64,000 nt of DNA from Monilinia fructicola (Eukaryota; Ascomycota; Leotiomycetes; Helotiales; Sclerotiniaceae), in NCBI GenBank assembly GCA_008692225.1, contig VICG01000013.1:496001-560000 (forward strand), read 5' to 3'. This document shows, one piece after another, positions 59,227 to 64,000 of this stretch (its first letter is position 1; each line of letters opens with the position of its first letter). The translations under genes and the position numbers were made by a program. The notes below the pieces were generated by a model. It saw only the letters and a list, made by a program, of their open reading frames with translations. It made no database searches and had not been told where the DNA came from.

Positions 59227-61692
59227 TTAATTCAAGTCCATGGTCTTTTTTGCTTGTTCGTAGACGACGTACGTAATACTGACGGCGGGTACAACCTTGA
59301 ACAAATTTGGCGCAAGTCCTTTATACAAACCGCGGAATCCTTCATTTTTGATAGTCCTCTGCGCGACATCCATAATACCTGTGTAAGTGGGAGGGTGGAG
59401 AACCGTGCCTTGAGCTTGTAAACGAGTGCGGAGGAGATTGAGTGGATAGACTATGCTTGCGCCAAAAGCCCCAGAAAATGCGCCTATACATCCTGTAGCA
59501 AACGGTCCTGGTTTGGCATCCTCCTCACTATAACCCAAGCGTTCCATATTTCGACGTGACACATAGCCCTTTAAAAGTTTCGAATGTGGCGAGGTCAATA
59601 GCGGAATAGGGGAACATGCCGACAAGACCCATTGTTAAACCTCTATAAGCGCATCGAATTCCACCTTGTCTATACATCTGCTTCGCAGTAGCGGCAATAA
59701 GTGCATTTCCACGAAGGCCTCCAGCAACAGTCTCGCATTGCATTCTAAATACAGTGAGTTTCATAAGTAAGGAGAGAAGGGCAGGGTATTTTACCGAAAT
59801 TTCAAGGTATCAATCGGATAGACGACCAATCTGCGAACATGGATTAATAATTATTCCATGTGACTTGATTGAGAATACTACTGACTGCGACATTATTCCA
59901 GCAAAACCACCCGCAACAAACTTTGAATAAGGATTTATCTTTTTGGAATTACCATGACCTTCCAGTTGAGCCAGATGTTTTTTCGCAGCTTCAAAAGAAC
60001 CGAATTTGATAGCACTTTCAGGCATAACTTTGATGACGTTCAAGCCATTACCTGTGTATTTGATCAATTTACAGTAAAATTAAAAAGCAGGGAAAACGTA
60101 CCAGCGAATAAGCTACGTATACCACCAGCTTTCCAAAGCTCTTTAATAGCAAGTACCAAGGGCCGCCCAGCCACTTTAGCAGCGGTAGCCACGTTGCCTT
60201 GCTTGGCCGCTTCGAGAGGCGCACTCTTTGAAGAGACATTGGCGATAAGATAAACCTTCAAACGATCTATAGGAGCAGTTGCTGTACGAGAGAAAATTCC
60301 AGCGATAGCACCGGCCGCGAAGTAGCCTGGATCAGGTAATATCTCCGTCAGCCTTGATCTTTCTGATGGCGCTAACTTTTTAGAAACTTCGTGGGTCAGC
60401 TCTTGTCGATGACGTCCTCTCAAAACATTAGATAGCATTTGAGAGCGTGAATGAATTGAGTCGACATCATGGACATATGCGTCATCAACAGAGTCAATAG
60501 AATTAAGTGCTTGTATATTTGCCAAATCCATCTTTGCGATTTCGTTGTGATGAGCTGAGGGTGAAGGTGTTTCTTCAACTTGTATTGTAGAAGTGCGGCT
60601 ACGTTGTGGTGATGCGATATTAAATACGGCCCCGAAAAGAAGCTTAAGAAAATATGTTTTGGTACCTAAGCCTTCGAGTGTGTCTTCTCGAATTGAAGTA
60701 TCTCCCTCGGCATTCACAGAAACTGTAGACTGATAATAAGACAAAACTGCTTTCAGAGGTTGGGGTGAAGCTGTAGCGGGTAAAAATAACAAGAAGTTTC
60801 TAAAAGTATTGGTTAGGACTGATTGATTTCAAATGATGATGAATACTTTTTTGGGGGAAATCTTGAAGCTGAATTGTGTATTCGCTAGGTGCCCGTAGTT
60901 TTGCTCACCTTCCACCGTTTTTTGGGCGGAAGTATCACCATCATGGATACAATCAGGTCACCACACAAGCTCAAAGGAAGTGAATAATTGGAATGACCTC
61001 GGGAATCATTTGAATCCATGGATGCGGTTGATTGGATCAATGTGAGAAGAGAAGAGAAAGGCGTAGAGAAGAGAGGAAAGAACAAATAAGAGTACCAGTA
61101 CTAACCTCCATTCATCGAAAGTTATATATCCCTTGAAGTCAAGTTAGTATAATTCATTGCATGGTAAAATCTCCGGTAGATCTGATAAGATGGTGTATAT
61201 ACGAACATCATTATTCATATCAACCTCTTCGAAGAATAGGTCTAATTTGAATTTTGAAATAGTGAGTCCAGCTTTCTTGAATGCAGCTTGCAATTCATCT
61301 TTATCCAATCTGTTGTCATGGTCCCTATCAATGCCTTGGAAGAGGGTGAACAACTCTTTTTCTGTCTTCTCGACAAACGTTCGAAATTCTGGAAGTCAAA
61401 ACAGTTAATAAAGGGTCATGAAGCTGCAGACTAGGTGAGTGCTGTTGGGAATAGAAGTTATATAGCTCATACCCTCATATTGAATAACTTCATCCCCATT
61501 TTTGTCCATAGCTTTTACTACATCTCTTAGCATATCATTGGCATCCTTTAAAGGATGATCAATTCTTCGCAGCCCCTTTTGGAGCTCTTGCAAATCAATC
61601 TCTCCTTTCTTATTTGTATCCAACTTTCTCCATAACTGCTCAACCCTATCGTCGCGAGCGTTCTGGGTTTCTGATACTGCTGGTAGCTTCAT
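59227..61692 (-). CDS. Calcium-dependent mitochondrial ATP-Mg/Pi-type carrier (Sal1/SCaMC-like)
   Basis: An inner-membrane carrier that exchanges ATP-Mg and phosphate under calcium control. The N-terminal half has EF-hand loops DTNKKGEIDLQE, DKNGDEVIQYEE, DRDHDNRLDKDE and DMNNDGYITFDE, two of them completed by splicing. A linker is followed by three carrier repeats. Their signatures are FSRTATAPIDRLKVYL, then a second PxD motif, YPIDTLKFR, and YPLNLLRTRLQAQG. Between exons, introns at about 61478-61390, 61211-61134, 61111-60803, 60092-60056 and others keep frame. One break occurs at TTT 59578-59580, where LATFE meets LLKGYVSRRN; dropping one base restores it. I chose the ATG at 61692 (MKLPAVSETQNARDDRVEQL); the open frame extends to 61896 but lacks homology there. 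Confidence 0.9.
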
Positions 61693-62389
61693 GGTATCTT
61701 CTTTAGTTGCGGCCTTGGGGTTATGATTTTCGCAATCATATCGTAGCAATTGATCAATGAACTGATCAAAAGTTTGAGGGTATGTGGTTATCATCGATGC
61801 GAATGCGAATTTGCGAACATAGCTTTCTCTAACTTTCATAGCATTGTCAAAGTTTTTATCTCTGTTCAAATTGAAGTATGGGGAAGTGAAGTTCAAATTT
61901 CAAGGCGCAAAGTTCCAAGATTCATTCAGAAGCTTGACCAATGAGAAATGCTTGATTGGTTGTATTCCATCGCCGTAATAGAGTGGGGCTACCATTGTAG
62001 ATCCCCACATCAATCAGCCTTGTCATTTTCAGCCTTGCCACCTTCAGCCTTGCGTCGGGAACTTTTATTGATAATCCGTCCTTTCAAAGTTCTACTACCT
62101 ACTAGGTACTTGTACCTACTAGGTAGTACCTACTTGCCTACCTACCTCCAGCTTGTTACTAAAAGAAAACATTTCTGTAACTGAAAGGGAAAAGAAGTGT
62201 CCACGGGTAGCTGCAAAGATCTCATCTCTATATGCAACATTTTGGTTTCTTCTCAAAAAGATAAACGACTCGATACATTTCTGCAGAAACAAAACACGCG
62301 TTGGAAGAATGCCATTCTTTCCTATCGTTCAACGACCTTGAATTCGAAAGCAACGGCCAATAATTTCTCCTCGAGTAAAACTATCAGCA
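61693..62389. promoter_or_regulatory. Divergent promoter between carrier and cyclin C genes
   Basis: About 700 bp. A GCCTTGTCA/CAGCCTTGC repeat (62017-62055) and ACTAGGTACTTGTACCTACT palindromic sequence (62102-62128) are visible. Confidence 0.45.
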
Positions 62390-63488
62390 ATGGCGGCCAA
62401 TTACTGGGAGGTAATTTACACTGGAGGATATACCTTTCCTTGGATCAAAAGCTAATCTTCCCATAGTCAACTCAACGAAAACACTGGCAATTCACACGAG
62501 AACAATTGGAGGATTTACGATCTAAGCTGGAGGATGAAGACCAAACCCTTGTGCAAGCATATCCTCTGCCGCAATTGAGGCATCTGAGCATATATTTCAA
62601 TCAACGTACGAACTTGTGTGCAGTACCATATTCTAAACGCCCACGCGATTGACAGTGTTTATAGAAATAACTCGACTTGGAAAACGCCTCGGTGTACGGC
62701 AACAGGCAATGGCTACAGCACAATTATACATTCGCCGGTTCTACTCAAAGGTCGAAATTCGGAAGACGAATCCATACCTGGTTTTAGCAACAGCAGTATA
62801 TTTGGCATGCAAGATGGAAGAATGCCCACATCATATCAGGCTTGTGGTTAGTGAAGGTAGAGGTCTATGGCCTGGTATGTTCTTCAATATCATCAATAGT
62901 GGACATTACGATTGTCCCGACTTGCTAACTTTAATAGAATATTTCAGCAATGATACTTCGAGGCTGGGAGAATGCGAATTCTTTCTGATCTCCGAGATGA
63001 GTTCGCAGATGATTGTTCATCATCCCTACAGAAGTCTCACTTCCATGCAAGGGATTTTCTCCTTAACAGCAGAAGAATCCAATCTCGCCTGGTCTATTGT
63101 AAACGACCATTATATGACGGATTTGCCTCTCTTTTATGCACCCCATACCATTGCCATCATGGCCATTCTTCTAGCTTTAGTACTTCGTCCAAATGCGACC
63201 GGGATTCAATCTGCTAGTAGTTCATCGGCTAGCAACATCGCAAGTGCTGCGCAAGCTGCATTAGCGACCGCTGGTCAAGCGAAGAGCGGGACCCCTGAGA
63301 AGCAAGGGGGAAGGACGAAGGTACAAAGATTGGCAAGCTGGCTTGCAGAAAGTACTATTGATATCGAAGCGATCGTTGATTGCACACAAGAAATGATATC
63401 ATTTTATGAGGCTCAAGATCAATACAACGAAAAACTTACAAGGGAACAAATCAATCGATTCATCAAAGCCCGAAACTTGGATAAATGA
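62390..63488 (+). CDS. ssn8: Cyclin C, Mediator kinase-module subunit
   Basis: The cyclin partner of Cdk8 (Ssn3) in the Mediator kinase module, controlling RNA polymerase II transcription; in yeast also Ume3/Srb11. Four exons (62390-62410, 62467-62605, 62665-62874 and 62938-63488) with GT..AG ends give 306 residues, the family size. It begins MAANYWESTQRKHWQFTREQ, the standard start of fungal cyclin C. The cyclin box follows, with ITRLGKRLGVRQQAMATAQL, YLACKMEECPHHIRLVVSE and GECEFFLISEMSSQMIVHHP. An Ala/Ser-rich insertion lies near residue 230, and the C-terminus ends FIKARNLDK. The gene is intact. The gene symbol is by family similarity. Confidence 0.93.
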
Positions 63489-64000
63489 GCACGAATTATG
63501 AGAACTAATAAGAACAGATCAAGTTGCAAAGAATTGGGTTGTGTAGCTACAAAGTCCGACACAAGAGAACAAACGGAGAGAAAAGGGGTACGCCATGGGA
63601 CCAATTTCCCTTTACAGGGAATGACAAGATGAGGTTGTGCCTTTGAATTGTCTTTCTCGTCTCGATTTAATATCAGGAAGCATGGTCGCCTTAAATGAGC
63701 CACCACAATAGTTCTTCTACCATCCGATCAACCCTTCCTTTCAACCTTGATATCAATGACGAAATGGGATCTCTAGGGATGACTAGCCTCGCCAGCAACT
63801 TGGGAAAGAGAGAATGCGATCCACCATCCCAAGAGGTATTCGCACAGCATTGAAGACGTGATATCTTGAAGGCATTGAGGATGAAGAATCATAGTCTCAA
63901 GATCATCTGTCATAGAGGCTAAACCAACTCGTCATTTATTCCATCAACTGACTTGTTTGACCACATCACATCGCATCAAACTTACAGCTCTTCGACCCTT
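63489..64000. other. 3' flank, no gene recognised
   Basis: About 500 bp to the end of the window, with only short open frames. Confidence 0.5.

Overview
The window looks like nuclear DNA of a filamentous ascomycete. Genes carry several short introns of about 45-110 nt with GT..AG ends and CTAAC-like branch sites, and gene families are typical of fungi (Zn2Cys6 regulator, TOK1 channel, RTA1-like protein, UstYa/DUF3328). Dispersed CCTAGG palindromes and the overall style suggest Leotiomycetes, perhaps Sclerotiniaceae; that placement is inference. Gene blocks alternate with AT-rich, gene-poor stretches.

Layout: (1) 1.1-3.6 kb, minus strand: an FtsJ-type methyltransferase and a frameshifted ankyrin-like gene with an internal duplication. 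(2) 4.1-5.3 kb, plus: intact methylthioadenosine phosphorylase. (3) 6.6-13.4 kb: a Dal5-type permease, a Zn2Cys6 regulator and a type-B carboxylesterase, a plausible small uptake and hydrolysis group. (4) 14.2-16.4 kb, minus: TOK1-type K+ channel. (5) 16.4-27 kb: an AT-rich near-desert holding one tRNA-Leu(UAA). (6) 27.1-32.0 kb: a UstYa/DUF3328 oxidase gene and, divergently, a secreted Tyr/Gly-repeat precursor, together a candidate dikaritin-type RiPP locus. (7) 33.7-34.9 kb: a multi-pass membrane protein. (8) 34.9-48 kb: repeat-rich DNA with an RTA1-like relic and a many-exon membrane protein gene. (9) 48.1-50.8 kb, minus: an ABCG transporter. (10) 53.6-63.5 kb: housekeeping-type genes, namely a RING/TRAF zinc-finger protein, a SNARE, an ATP-Mg/Pi-type carrier with EF-hands, and cyclin C.

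The most striking item is the tRNA-Leu(UAA) gene. Besides a normal 12-nt intron after position 37, it has a 59-nt insertion in the D-loop with GTACGT, TACTAAC and CAG, all the marks of a spliceosomal intron. Removing it restores a textbook D-arm. The second is the precursor gene: 8 exons, 7 introns, every intron phase 1 and splitting a Tyr codon just before Gly, including two 18-nt exons, so repeat units could be skipped or shuffled in frame.

A caution: many genes, including conserved ones (carrier, SNARE, ABC transporter, K+ channel), show single-base frame breaks, often in short homopolymers, while neighbours are intact. Uncorrected sequencing indels are the simplest explanation, so breaks here should not be read as pseudogenes without read-level checks. 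Introns and exon ends were placed by eye from splice sites and protein continuity.
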